From Rhizomucor pusillus (lineage: Eukaryota > Mucoromycota > Mucoromycetes > Mucorales > Lichtheimiaceae): 64,000 bases of DNA. The position numbers and the translations under genes are program-made. Location of the stretch: the NCBI GenBank assembly GCA_900175165.2, contig FWWN02000568.1, positions 23,322 through 87,321 on the forward strand, given 5' to 3'. Shown here piece after piece: positions 1 through 12,145 of this stretch. Every line of letters starts with the position of its first letter. Positions within the stretch are counted from its first letter, which is position 1. The notes under the pieces were generated by a model. The model was not told the origin of the DNA. It searched no databases and worked only from the letters and a program-made list of their open reading frames with translations.

Positions 1-1759
1 ACATGCTTATCCGATCGTTGGGTTTGTATCCTCGTCAACGATTACTTGATCGCTAGACGATCTAACTGGAGACTTTTTTTCCTTAAGCAATCGATGGCTG
101 GATCGTGGATCACGCACACTGGGATGGCACTGGTCATGCGTACGACAGACATCCTCGCGTGTATCTCGGGACACTAGAGTTGGTTCTTATATCTACCAGC
201 ATCTCTTTGGGTATTTGTAACTGTGTCATGCTGATCGCCAGAACACGGGTCTATTTCTACTTTGCTTCGAAATGGTGCCAAGTATTTGCGTACCTGCAAG
301 GTAAGATGGGTACACATCTGCATGTTTGTGTTATGTTTGTGTAACGTCACCTTCTCTCGGACCTTCAACAGCTCTGTCGTGCTTTGCAACCGTGCTCTGC
401 TTTCTGCAACGTGGACTTGACATTACACGCCAAAACCCGGAATACATATTTTCTCGTGGACTTTGGAGCTGCATATGTGGAGGAGTCCTGGTAACGATTT
501 CCGGGTTTGGATTCACGATCGATTGGCTCCTGTCGTATCCATACTCGGATCTTTCGCTGGTGCTCAAGGCACTGGTACTTCCGAGCATAATGACTTTTGG
601 ATACGTTATCGTGGGTGCTCTCATGTTCATGCATCTCGAAGACTGGACCTACAATGAATCATTGATATTTTGCTGGACAGCTGTGACGACCATAGGCTAC
701 GGAGACATTGCACCTGTTTCCAATCCAGGCCGCATCTTTTTCTTGTTCTACACTGCAGCCGGTGTAAGCGTCGTGACGTATTTGCTTCTATCCATACGTG
801 CCGTGTTTTCTGGCAAGTCGTCAAGTATCATGAAAGTCAACTTGATGCGTGTCCAGTCCTTGCGCGACTATTCGCATAAACAGCGGCAGAAGTGGATCGA
901 TCGCCAGCAGCGTAAACAGAGACAGTTGCAAGAACGAAACCGTAGCGCACAACAGTCGATATCACCCGTTCGCAACAGATCAAAACGCAGTTGGACAGAC
1001 GTCTCCGTGAATTCCTCGTACCCAACTGTGCCACTGGTTCGACCGCGATCGTATTCTAATGCATCCATATTAAGCAACTATACCTCCCTGTCCGGTTTGC
1101 TGGGTGATAAGGATCGGCAAATTCTGGTTCAGGTCATTACACACTCTGGAGTACTCCGCATGACCGTTATTTTGCTGCTTAGCTGGTTCGGAGGCGCTGC
1201 TTTGTTCTGCTGGTTAGAGGAAGATTGGTCATACTTGGACGGAATATACTTTGCATTTGTCACTCAGTTGACTATTGGATTCGGCGATGTCGTCCCTCGC
1301 TCAGCGGTACGATTATATGCTTTGCACATACATATTCATCCTATATTGATACCTGATTTATTTATTTAGCTGACTCAAGAATTCTGGGTACTGTACATTA
1401 TCCTTTCAATTGCTGTTGCAGCGTACATTATCAGCATTATTGGAGAAGTTCTAGTTCAAAAGCTACAATTGGAAGACGATGTAGACGAGACAGCTTCCAT
1501 GAACAGCGACGCGGATGTCCCTGCTTACATTGCTCTAGCTCAAGGTTTGGAAGACGAGGCAGATGAAACAGCATATCCGCCAAAATCATCGCAGGCTATA
1601 CAAGTAGATCGCCGGCAGTCCTACCGAAGGGCCTCTGTTCCAAATATACCCAGCGATGAAGAAGGAGGATCCTCACAGGAGCCCTTTTATCCAAATAGCC
1701 GGATGCCTCTTATTTATCAACATCGCGAGCAGCGACGTAGATATGGTTCCCTTCGCTAG
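1..1759 (+). CDS. TOK1: TOK-type outwardly rectifying two-pore K+ channel, 5' end outside window
   Basis: This is the C-terminal most of a fungal two-pore-domain potassium channel of the plasma membrane. Two selectivity filters are visible: TIGYGD near base 702 and TIGFGD near base 1274, each in a P-loop between hydrophobic segments. A basic cytosolic linker rich in K, R and Q (about bases 830-1110) separates the two pores, and an acidic, Ser-rich tail ends in KR-type residues. Exons by phase: up to 25, 88-300, 372-1306 and 1370-1759; all introns are GT-AG with consistent phase. The first exon (residues CLSDRW) continues beyond the window, so the N-terminal membrane helices are missing here. 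The eight-helix TOK layout (six helices plus two with a second pore) is established for the family; here I see the second half directly. It converges on TAP42 with 31 bases between stop codons. Confidence 0.88.
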
Positions 1760-1790
1760 CAGCCCCCCAAAAAAGCAAGTTTTAAGTGTG

Positions 1791-2973
1791 TTATCCTTTA
1801 TTTCCTCTGTTCCCCCATCCTCTAGGATTTGCTTCTTTGAATTCATCCCATTCTCGCTGTCGCATAGTCTCAGCATCCAAAGCTTCGTGGTCATTGTCAT
1901 CAATTTCCGGTTTCGGCTCCGGTTCCTTGCCACTATTGTAAATACATAAAAATGTTTGTTTAACACGTCTTCTTCCTTTAATCTGTAAATTTGGCTTACC
2001 CTCCTCGAATAATGTTACCCCGCTCCTCTTCTTGCTGCAAGTATTCCTCAATAGTCATAGTAGGCAAGCTCCATCCTGGTCGGAATACTTGGTTCTTTAA
2101 TTGCTCGCGTTTGCTGGTGATTACAAATGGTTGCAACGGGCGTCCTAGCTTGTTCAGCAAAGGCTTATCGTGACCCCAGTTGCTTCTCGCACTGCTACCG
2201 GAGTCTAGAGAAGATGATGATGCTGTTGCTTTCGATTCCATCCGTTTATCTCTCATGACCTCCATCTCTTTCAGCATGACCATTTCCTGTTGAATCGAAT
2301 GGAGATGTTGAAGTGACCTCGTAACATGCAAGTCAATCAATGCCATCACCCAGTCTCTCTCGATATCATCTGTATCTTCGTTGTCATCTGTGCTGTCGAG
2401 CCGTTCTCTCAGTTCTTTGATCTTTGCCAACGTCGCCTTTTCGCGCTTGAACTGCTCAATCTTCTGCTGTCGTTGCTGAGCCGGTGGTATCCTGGATGGC
2501 TCATTTTCGTTATTGATGTTTTCTTGGAACATCTTGATATCCTGAGATTGCAGCAGCTGATGCTCCTGGCACGCTGCCAAGTATTGCTGAAAGTAATCCT
2601 AGTCGATAACAGATAATGTTAACTGATCCCTTTGGTCTATCGGATCTGCATTGTTGTATCGTACCTTGCCTGTTTCCAGGACACTTTTTCGTTGCTCGAT
2701 AGGACCTGTCCTTTTTAGCGTCAGGTCACCGAGATAGGCTGGGATGAGCAAGAACCGTAAATTCTGAGGACTGATCTCGTCAATGAGTTCGTTCGAGCTA
2801 AAGATCGCCAGTTTGTTAACGAGATCGTGGGCTCGTTCCAGCCGCCGCAGGCCGTCGTGGACCTTTGCCTGATACTCTGCATTCGCTGTGCTCAGCGAAG
2901 TCTCCTCTAGCTCTGTCAGTATCGATTGGCCGCTGACGAACAGTTCACCGAGACTGGATTGGTCGAGATCCAT
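1791..2973 (-). CDS. TAP42: TAP42/IGBP1 (alpha4) family PP2A-associated regulator
   Basis: Tap42/alpha4 binds catalytic subunits of PP2A-type phosphatases and links them to TOR signalling. Three exons fit by phase: 2973-2665, 2586-2000 and 1932-1791, giving about 345 residues, the usual family length. The N-terminal part is helical with the motif LRFLLIPAYLGDL, typical of the TPR-like alpha4 domain. The C-terminal part carries the diagnostic TMTIEEYLQQE segment followed by NIIRGGG and, in exon 3, REWDEFKEANPRGWGN, all hallmarks of the family. The start was chosen at the MDLDQ methionine, since the upstream in-frame codons are a basic, non-conserved extension. Intron donors are GTACGA and GTAAGC. 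Cytosolic protein; no unusual feature seen. Confidence 0.93.
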
Positions 2974-3138
2974 GGAGAAAGAATGGTGTTTTAAAAAGAA
3001 AGACGGGCGGAACACCAACGTGGACTCCTTCCAAAATCATTTTGCATTGTTCCCCCACAGCCGCCGAGTATCAGGTACAATGACAAAGGCAATAACACTT
3101 TAAGTTTTTGTCTAGCTGGAAACATTAAATGTGAATTA

Positions 3139-6100
3139 TCATAAAAAGTAAGTATGTAAATTGTAGGCGACTTCTTGGCAGTCTGGTTGCAAAGTGGAGC
3201 CCTGGTCTTTTCTCTGGCGATCTTGCTGTTCTCGAGTTAACGATCCCTGGAGGCATCGCGCATGATTGTCAAGAAGCCAGTTCATATACTCGCTCTCACG
3301 CAACTGTGTATCCATCTTGTTGAGCAGCTTGAAAAGCATCAGGATATCTTGCCGCATGACTGCCAGACGGTCGCGGCTCACATCCAGCTCGGATGCATAC
3401 TGATGCCTTTGTAGACTTTGCCATTGGTACGTATCACTTACAGGCTCTTGTGGATTGCTTGCTCGCAAGAACAGTTGAAAACTGCAGTAAAATACCCAAT
3501 AAATTGTTGCTCTTTTGTATACTCTTGCACGGTTTACCTCACCTCTGAGTGTTCACGTAGGGTGCCTGGAATTTTGAGTGCAGGTAGCCACCTGTCTCCA
3601 AATCCAATAGATACACGCCCTTCTTCTTGTAGCGTGGTTGCTGAGAGGCTGTATCTAGGGTTGTTGCAGGTACAACGGTAGTGAGATTATTCGGCTGAAT
3701 GGTTATTTCGTGAACAGCCAGAGACGGTTGTTCAGATATGCGTTTGTCAGCCGAACTGAGCATGCGCCATGAGCCAAAAGTGCACAGAAGAGCCAAAATT
3801 GACAGTATGATTAGGATGCGCTTTGGTGCAAATTGTCGGCCTTGAGAGCGTTTTTTCTTTTCATTCGATGCATTGCTGTTCGTTTTCGTTGTTGCTGAGG
3901 ATTTTCGTGTCTTTGAATGAACGGATGGTGGTCGAAGATGATGGTTGCTGCTGCTGCTGCTGCAATGCTGAGTCGTTTGCAGGCGTGCTGTGTGCAGAGG
4001 ATACCGGGTCGCTGTCGTCGTCGTCTTGACTTCCTTGGTAACGAGCACCGTCTTTGCAACTTGAGTTTGTCCCGACGTCGGTGATCCGACGGTGTCATCG
4101 CTGCTGTTTCCATTATCCGTGCTGTTGCTATTGCTGCTGGTGGTAACAGCGGTGACATTTTCCTCGGTTGCGGTGTTCAGAACGGTACCGCCCGATGTTG
4201 CTGCTGCTGCAGTTGTCGAGTCCTCCTGGTGTTCCTCCTCACGTTCTTGATCTCCTTCGTTGTCGAGCGCTTTATTGTTATTGTCATCATATCTTTCTGT
4301 ATTTTCAACCAGTGCCAATCTCGAGTCGTTGCTTTGTTTCGACACCTTCTTCAAGTTCTTCGCTATATCTGTAGCTGCTTCTTCAAGTATAGGTATAAAC
4401 ACTGCTATGCTATCACCCATTCCTTTCATGGCGGCCTTGGTGACAATAGCTGTGATCGAGTAAGTTGTGAGCTCTAATTATCACTTGCTAGTATCTTAAA
4501 CATACCTCTTACAAGGACCGATTTTACCCATCGAACGCCCAGGTGACACGCAAGTTTGCACCTAGACTTGTCTATCCAGGTGATACAGTAACGGACAGAG
4601 GGTATAAATGCGTCTGCAAAGGGCAGAGCAGCGGTTCTAGTAGATATCTGAACCACGTAGCAGCTAAGAAAATTTAAGTTATCGTTGACGGCTATAAAAT
4701 TGCCAAACCATTCTTACAAGTAGTCCTGTTTCTTGATCAAGACTTGGGTTTCTGCAACTTCAGCTTCCTTCATACGAACTGTAAAACGGAGTATTATTAT
4801 TTTGTTATTAGGTATAGCATGTATGTGTCTTTACCGATAGGATTGCTGACCGGCATGATATACTTTAGCGTGCGTTTTAATTGCCCATCGTCGTCGTCTT
4901 TCTTCCACTGAGACACACGCAGATCTGTAACTTGTAAGTACAAGCAAAGACCTGCAACTTAAGTATATAAAATTCTTACCGTGACCTTCTGTTCCGATTG
5001 CCTTCTTCTCCCAGACGCCACCGTTCGTTGCTGGTGTGACGTTTTGCTCATCAGAAAACATGAGTTCATACAATCGTCTTGCCGAAATTGGAAGCTCGAT
5101 TTCTGATTCGAGTTTATCGAGATGGTCATCGCACTTGCACGATACTGGCTTTTTGGGATACTCCACTCCTTCAGGCAGAGCATCAGCTGCAATAGCTTTT
5201 TATTAACTATCTCTGTTGCGCCATGTATATTTGTGCGGATATAACTTACGATCGACGATCTTTTCCACTTGCTTTTGCGTTCTCTCTGTATTGTTGTTGT
5301 CTACTTTCTCGCCAACTTTGTTAAGTTCCTTCTCGTGTTTAGCTTCTAATGACTTGTTTTCTACGTGATGAGAAGGTGGCTGTGGAAAATCCAGTGTTTG
5401 GCCTGGGGAGGATGCTACCAATAGCTCAATGCGACCATCAGGTTTCTTTGCAGGCGTGAACGTTGGACGCGCCATGCCTCTGAAAGATAGTCTTCCTTTC
5501 TTTCTAACTGTTGTCGGCGTACCCCCATGCCCAGAATCCGTAGAAGTGCACGAAATAGAACGTTCCTTTCTGACCATCCTGGTTCCTGACAGACTCTTGA
5601 TCTTGTTGAAAAGATTGCGTAACTGCATTGGCTACGTAAACAAAAATAGCAGTTAGCTATACAGCACGCAATTTAATCTATGTGGATGGTTACCTCTTGG
5701 CTTTTTGCATTGTTGATTGCAAAACGAAGCTTCTCAGCTACTATGCGGCTATCTTCTGAGTATACAGCAAAGGTGAAAGACTCCATGTTCTTCTTTGCCG
5801 ATTCAATCTCCAGACTTATCAATAGCTGGTTTTTGCTATGTCCCACATCTTCAACCAGGCGAACGTTGCTGATATCTTTCAATCGCGCAACAAACTATGT
5901 TGCAAGGATAGTTCTGTTAGAAGCACAGGGTAAACATGGAAGCTTCTAGTTCTTACCGAATTGACGCAGGTCATCATGATACAGCTGTAGAACCACAATG
6001 TATCTTGTGTCAAGAAAAGTTTGCCACCGTATCCCTTCTTGGTCTTGGATGCATCATTATCCTTTGAGCCATTTGTCGACGATGGATTGCATCTCAAAGA

Positions 6101-8465
6101 AGCAAAGAATACTGGTATATTTTACATGAAAAGTAGAAAGATTTTTAGTTTATCCAGCAATTATCATTGGCTTTTTCTGGACACGATTCTTACCATCCAG
6201 GACAAGTTCTTTTTTAACGCCACCAAATAACTGTCGCAAAGCATGAGTTTCCGTGACCAATTCTTGCGGATAATCCACGATATCTGTGGGCACGCTCACA
6301 TTTGTGTCTCCACAGAATGGCCAGCCAATCTTTGTTTCATCGTCAGCGCTGCGGAAGGGTGCTTTGGAAGCAAACAAGACTGCGCCAAAGAGTGGCCACG
6401 GAACACCCCATATTTCGGGTAGCGAGCTGTAATTTTGCGCGCAGTGCGATGTTGAAGATTCCCAGACAATTGTTGGCGCGAGTGAAAGGCTGCCTGTCAG
6501 CGTAGCATCTTCTACTTGTTTTGGTATCGATGAATATAGCACGACGCGAGGTGAGGATGATGATTCATTGCTATGGTGGTTATCTGGGAAGCCGATTGTT
6601 GATAATCCTGTGATTTCTGACAAGCGCGGAGCTGCCGACGAGATCTTTGAGGATGATGATGCGGATGTACTCATCATAACAGAAATATCTTTTGGAGTCG
6701 TGATCGTTGTGGTTGATTTAGCTTTTGCTGAAAGTCGTACCGGCGATCCCGGTTGGAATTGATCGGACTGACAACTAGAGACACTCGATGTGGTAGAATA
6801 CGACGAAGCTGAAGCTTGCACCGAATCCACCAATGACCTGTTATCGAGATTTTCGAGGCGTCGACCCAATGTCTTTGGGCTGCCATCGTTTGCCTGCTGG
6901 ATACAAGTTATCCATTCACGCATATCTTGCTCGGTCTCAGCCTGCAATGTGACATCAAATCTAAACATTCAAGTGTGCGTATGTAAGTTGGAAAATGCTC
7001 CGTGGAATATACTGTGAAGAAAAACATACTGTCTCTTCTTGTTGATAACTCTAAAGCAGAATCTGCGATCATATTCCTTCAATATTTCTATCTCACTCGC
7101 AGCGATCTTGACCCTTGTGTCTATTGCAACTGAGCATATGCCACTCTTTGTGCTAGCACCGCACCAGCCAAACACATCGCCGCAAAGAAAGCACCATTTT
7201 CTAGACCAGCTGTTCCTTGATACTCGCACGAGTAAATATCCCCATTTGGGATATTGATGTTGCTTCTGCAAATGCTGGGAAGATGGAGTGTTTACTGAAA
7301 CAGATAAACTGAACCCAATGTCCGGTCGCGGTTGAACCAGTTGCAGATAATCATTCAATAGTTTCTCTTGAACTCGATTTAACCGTGTCATTTCATGCGC
7401 ACATGTTTGTCGATCCTATGGTTGTGTGGATTTAGTCTAAACTGTTTAAAGCTAGTTTGCGACAGGCTTACATCAATTAGCCACTTTTTCCAATTTGTCA
7501 ATGCTGTTTTGAGATATCGCCATATTTCTACAGTTTCTCCAATGTCGTCCAACTTGACGCTTGCAGTTAACATTCGCTCGACAAGCAGATTTGCTAGCTG
7601 GTTACGAAACTCTGCGATCATTTGAATATGCTGCATCGATTTCTGGATATAATCTTTGCGTGCTTCATACAGTTTTCCTGCTTCTTCCCGCAATATCGAC
7701 AAGTCCTTGCTTCGACTAAGGCCTGAATATCGCTGGATCTGATGCTCATATCTATCCAACGATTTATCTTGCAACTTGCGAAAATCCTTAGATTGGGTGC
7801 AACGTTAATGCGACGATCATAATTAATAGTCAAAAATCCAGATGTATATAACCTTGTAGTCCTTGAGGTATGACTTTACAAATTGGTTTATCGGTTCCAG
7901 ATACTGGGTTTGGATCTCCAGTACCTAGTGGTGGCGGCGATGTTTATCAAACAATGTCAAGGTTGCACAAGACCATGTGGTTGTGTTACACTTTACCAAT
8001 TTTGACTGAGTAGCCATTGTCTTTTGAAAAGCGTCAGATACCATCCTCGCTGCAACTAACGAGAAACTAGAAACTTTTAATGATGTAAGCGATTATATAT
8101 TCTTCGAAACAAAAGGGGATAATAATCCACACTCCGGATAAAAATTTACCTATAAGACCATCGCCAAAAGACGCCGGTGGTATAACCTTGTCGCAAATAG
8201 CAGCTGTTTCCATGTTAAGCCCTAACGTACGTGCAAATGAATTACAATCGCGATATAATTGTGTCTGAATGCATTTCCACGACGTACTGTTCATTTTCTC
8301 GACATATTGTTGGTATTGCGACATAAGGTTTGAAAGCCACTTGTCCAGCAAGTCGAATTGCTCATCCCAGTGAACGACGCCAGTCCTGTAGATTGGAGAA
8401 TCGGTGATTGCATCGTGCACCGTAACGAGTGTCGAGTAAGGGGAGGAAGGAGGGGAGAGTGTCAT
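3139..8465 (-). CDS. SIP3: Sip3/Ysp1 (Lam1/Lam3)-type BAR-PH-GRAM-VASt sterol transfer protein
   Basis: Lam/LTC proteins sit at ER-plasma membrane contact sites and move sterols through a StART-like VASt domain. Fifteen exons join in phase to about 1472 residues: 8465-8150, 8055-7997, 7924-7853, 7786-7472, 7415-7030, 6960-6194, 6111-5957, 5894-5694, 5631-5250, 5186-4980, 4924-4835, 4778-4718, 4663-4506, 4449-3543, 3481-3139 (first boundary uncertain by a base). Domains in order: N-terminal BAR-like helices (exons 1-4), PH domain (exons 5-6, start WGYLLVR), a Ser-rich linker, GRAM-like segment (exons 7-8, GKLFLTQDTLWFYS), VASt domain (exons 10-13, with LPISARRLYELMFSD, W..DDGQLKRTLKY and VRYCITW), an Asn/Ser/Thr-rich linker, one membrane helix (ILIILSILALLCTFGSW) and a C-terminal coiled region ending with ESEYMNWLL. 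That layout matches yeast Sip3 and Ysp1; I cannot tell which of the two it corresponds to. A minus-strand promoter should lie upstream of 8465. Confidence 0.9.
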
Positions 8466-11370
8466 TGCGTAAGTCTACGCTTCGTCCTTGCACAGGGCCG
8501 CTGACAGGATAACAGGGACAAACAAGCAACGGATGACATGTTTTGCGCCATTATGATCACTCAGCATATGTGTGTAACAGGTGGAAGTTAAATTGGTATA
8601 TCCACACATCGAAAGTAACAAGATCATCGAAATCCCTAATATATGGTAAAGCATGAAGAACCAGTTGTATGATACTTTATATGTCACCGAAGGTTCAATC
8701 TGAATATCTGAAGAGAAAAGCATACAAAGACAATACACAAAATAATCGCTACTATACTAATGTCACTTTTATTCGTCCCATTCTCATGCTTTAGATAAAA
8801 AGTGCCGTTTAGTTCACGTTGACCTGCAAACGTACATAGTCAACGATATATCCAGGAACCACGACAACCGCCAGGCAAGGTTTTCGATTGCACCGCTTTT
8901 CTACTTGATGATACAGACCATACCAACTGCAACCGCCGCTAATCGCTGCTGGCGATCTAAATCTTGCGGATCACAGGGTACAATAATAGAAAATGGCCAA
9001 ACAATGATGGATCAGAAAACTGATATGCATGGAAGTTGATATTGAGGAGTCTCGTTCCTACCTCAACAAGTCAGCTTGAAGGGCAAAGGATATTCGTCTG
9101 TATCAAGTAACTACGAAAAAAAAAGGAAGCGATTGTTCCATGACCTTCCTCTGCCACCGACCCCTGTAGGATCGACGCAAGTTAATTCTGCTCTGGGTTC
9201 TCCTGGAAGAGTCTATTATACACATAATCGCGCGAGCATTTCGTTTCTCAATCTTATAGCGTGCGGATCTATTTTCGACGCTGGGATATTGCTCTCAATA
9301 TTAATGCTTCAGCGATGGCTATCGGTAGATTTTTTCGAGGATATAAATATCAAACTATGCTGTTTGTTACTGTATGTACCTGCAAAATTGCATGATATCT
9401 GGCAGCCAATTAGATATGCTGATGGAACTGTTCTATGAGCTTCGTTGGGAGTATCATCCCCTTAAACCGACGGTTTCTTTTCCAAATTGAGAGAAGCGAC
9501 AGCCTGAAGCATGCGGCCACGGTAAACTTCTCGTCGCGTCGTCTCTCCTCGAAGCATTTTTCGACGGCCTTCGGTAATTTAAGTTCGCTGCCATTATTAG
9601 ACGATTTTATCGAGCTAGCCGTCAGAACTCACAGAGAGTATATAAAGGCTGATACATCACTCGATCTATTCAGCTTACAAACTTATTTTCTGATCGTGGC
9701 CCAACAGCAGTAAACCCGAAATCACAGTAACGACTCCAGAAAAGCTCATAGAGTATCAGCTCACGTCGAAGGCATCCTCTGACGATCTTGCGAGCAAAAG
9801 ACATGGCCGAAAAGTAACATATGACACACATTACCTCCCGCAACTACTGTCTACAACGATAAAACAGAATAGTAAATTAGAACACGGTCCATGCACACGG
9901 CGGAAAGGCCTCCATTCCCTAGTAAGAAAAGTTCCAGTTCGGTATCTAGCCTTCTAGCATACATGCTACGTCTTTGAAATCATTGTTCCATGATGCTCCT
10001 GGATATCCATGAAATTGACTCCCTTCGACCTCTTGCCAAATAGCCGCTGGGAGGATTAGTTCCATCTTTGGCTCCTCCTTGCTGTCTTCAAGTCAATCAA
10101 GATCCCCACCCCTTGTTTTTGCTCCCTATGCATGAGAGGTAGAAAGGTATATGACAAACACACTACAGTCGTGAGGTTCACAGAGCATGTTTTGCTTCAA
10201 GAGGTATACTTCATTCTCAAACTTTTTATACATACGAAGATACCACCCACTGTCGGCCTGGAGTCTCTAACACCTACGTAAGCTAAAAATCCCATTATCT
10301 GGATGTGCCAATCAGCTACGGTGGGATAGATGGTAAAGGTGCTTATATACTTATATAAACCATAATCGGCTGAGTAGCTGGAAAGTCAACAACAAACCAT
10401 CAGAGCCATAGAGTTGGAGAAAGCCGCAGGAGCATTCTACTCCGTGATTTTTCTTTTTCCAAATATCTCCAGCAACCAAATCGCTATTCCCATCCATGCC
10501 AGTATCACCGAGAATAAATCCCCAATACAGCCTCTTCGTGGTACGTACATATCCCTAAGCATCTCTCATGCATGTTCTAAAAATCAAGCGGGATGGTCAG
10601 GTTGAAGAGGGACAGTAAAGCAAGGCGGATATCGAAACTTCTTTGATATTACATTGAGTAAAGCGTAGCACAGATGCTACCTGCTGCTTCTCTAGATCCA
10701 TTCTTGAATGTTTATGCTACTGTCAAAGGTTTTGATTTGTCATCGATCGGTAAGCATTTAGCACTAACCGTATCAGTATCGCATAATACCCCCTCAAAAG
10801 ACGAATTACGGTTCTTTCCCAGTGTCGATCAGCAAGCAGTACGGTATGCATAGCGTATCGATTCTCCCTGGCTAGGCAGACGTTGTGCCATCGGACTGGA
10901 TGTCAAAGGAGGAGAATTTGACGGATAATGACGTGTTGACAACAAAAAGTGTATGGACAAGATCCGTTAAGCAACATCTTCCTGCTGGATTAACCGACTT
11001 TTCGGAACCATCTCGTGCTTGTAGAGTTTGAACAACGCGACACACGGACAACATCGACATCGGAAGCGTAACTTTCTTTTCTGAACCTAGCATGCAGCTT
11101 GAAATATATGCTTGGATTTGGCGTATCTATGAAGCGAGGAGTTGTTTGAAGATCTTGTCGATGCATTTTCATGAGGATCGAGTTCGTGAATTACTATTAT
11201 GATAATCGAAAATAAAGTTCTTCTCTCCTGTCCTTGCTCAAACAGGTTACAAATATGAATATGCCACCGTGCTTCCTAATCTAAATGACGCATCTTTTTC
11301 CCTCCCCATCCACCGATGCATCCGTGTCTCCTTGCAGTCGTGGATTCATGGAAATCCGTAGCTGAAGAAA
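8466..11370. other. Gene-poor interval with two overlapping unassigned ORFs
   Basis: No recognisable gene lies here. The most coding-like stretch is a pair of plus-strand frames at 9076-9438 and 9435-9713, which overlap by a stop/start ATGA and could be one decayed gene split by a frameshift. The first has no ATG at its start. Neither contains a motif I know. The rest is AT-rich with only short random frames. A minus-strand frame at 8475-8738 lies directly upstream of the Sip3-like gene and looks random. Confidence 0.35.
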
Positions 11371-11373
11371 GCA

Positions 11374-11380
11374 TATATAG
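11374..11380 (+). promoter_or_regulatory. TATA box of the N/Q-rich membrane protein gene
   Basis: TATATAG about 112 bases upstream of the ATG at 11492, followed by a pyrimidine-rich leader (CCTCGCCTGTACCCCC..CTTTCTCTCTC), the arrangement also seen before other strong genes in this window. Confidence 0.6.
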
Positions 11381-11491
11381 AGGCCTGCTATCTCCATCCT
11401 GATCTCTGCTAACCTCGCCTGTACCCCCGTTCTTTCTCTCTCTATCTAATCTCCATTCATCGCTGTACCTTTCGCACTGCCCTCGTCCACC

Positions 11492-12145
11492 ATGGCTCCA
11501 TTGATTCCCGCTATCTCGTACGAAGAGCAACAGGATTACAACAATAACTACCAGCAGCAAAGCAATGGTTACAACAACAATAACAGTAGTAGTAACCAGC
11601 AGCAAAGCAGCAACAGCAATCAGCAGCAACAAACCAATAACAATAACAACAATTATAATCATAATGGCAGTAGCAACAATAATAACTACAACAGTAATAA
11701 TAGCAACCAGCAACAGAACAATAACCAGCAGCAAGGCTATGACAATAACAATAACAATAACAATAATCAACAAGGCTACGGCCAACAGCAAAGTAACCAA
11801 GGATATGGCCAGAATCAATATGGGCAGCAGCAGCAGCAAGGTAATGGCTATGGTTACAACAACAACAACCAAGGCAACCACCAAGGTGGAATCACCAACT
11901 ATAGCCATCAAGATGGACGGGGCTCTTTGCCGGTTATCTTTATCGTCATTGGCGCAGTGTGGTGTCTAGCGCTCATTGCAGCTGTCGTCATGTTCCGGGC
12001 ATGCCGCCGTCGAAAGGAAAAAAAGAAGGAGACTATGGCCAATGCATACCTCGAATTCAGTCAATCCCAAGCGTCTGCTGGTTTCGGTGGCAACAAAAAG
12101 AGCAGCCCGTTAAAGTCCAACGATGACGGTTACTACAAAAAATAG
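11492..12145 (+). CDS. Asn/Gln-rich single-pass membrane protein, function unknown
   Basis: I do not recognise a family. The 217-residue product begins with a short ordinary N-terminus (MAPLIPAISYEEQQDY), followed by about 125 residues made almost wholly of N, Q, Y, G and S in short runs, then one hydrophobic helix near residues 148-170 (LPVIFIVIGAVWCLALIAAV), a basic stop-transfer cluster (CRRRKEKKK) and a short polar tail ending KK. There is no obvious signal peptide, so topology is probably N-terminus outside, C-terminus in the cytosol. The composition resembles prion-like domains that self-associate, but this is inference. The ATG has a good context (CCACCATGG) and a TATA box upstream. 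The reading frame is favoured over its antisense hydrophobic shadow because of the ATG context, promoter and the polar tail after the repeats. Confidence 0.8.
   Translation: MAPLIPAISYEEQQDYNNNYQQQSNGYNNNNSSSNQQQSSNSNQQQQTNNNNNNYNHNGSSNNNNYNSNNSNQQQNNNQQQGYDNNNNNNNNQQGYGQQQSNQGYGQNQYGQQQQQGNGYGYNNNNQGNHQGGITNYSHQDGRGSLPVIFIVIGAVWCLALIAAVVMFRACRRRKEKKKETMANAYLEFSQSQASAGFGGNKKSSPLKSNDDGYYKK
11528..11872 (+). repeat. CAA/AAC/AAT low-complexity tract
   Basis: Imperfect trinucleotide repeats of CAG, CAA, AAC and AAT inside the N/Q-rich gene. Codon mixing (CAA with CAG, AAC with AAT) suggests an old repeat or selection on the protein, not a fresh microsatellite expansion. Confidence 0.8.

Noticed and set aside
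8475..8738. Hydrophobic minus-strand frame just upstream of the Sip3-like gene
   Set aside because: Random-looking composition with scattered Cys and His, no motif, no splice link to the downstream start.
11276..11911. Long minus-strand frame rich in V, I and L
   Set aside because: It is the antisense of the CAA/AAC repeat tract; the plus-strand frame has the promoter, start context and normal ends.
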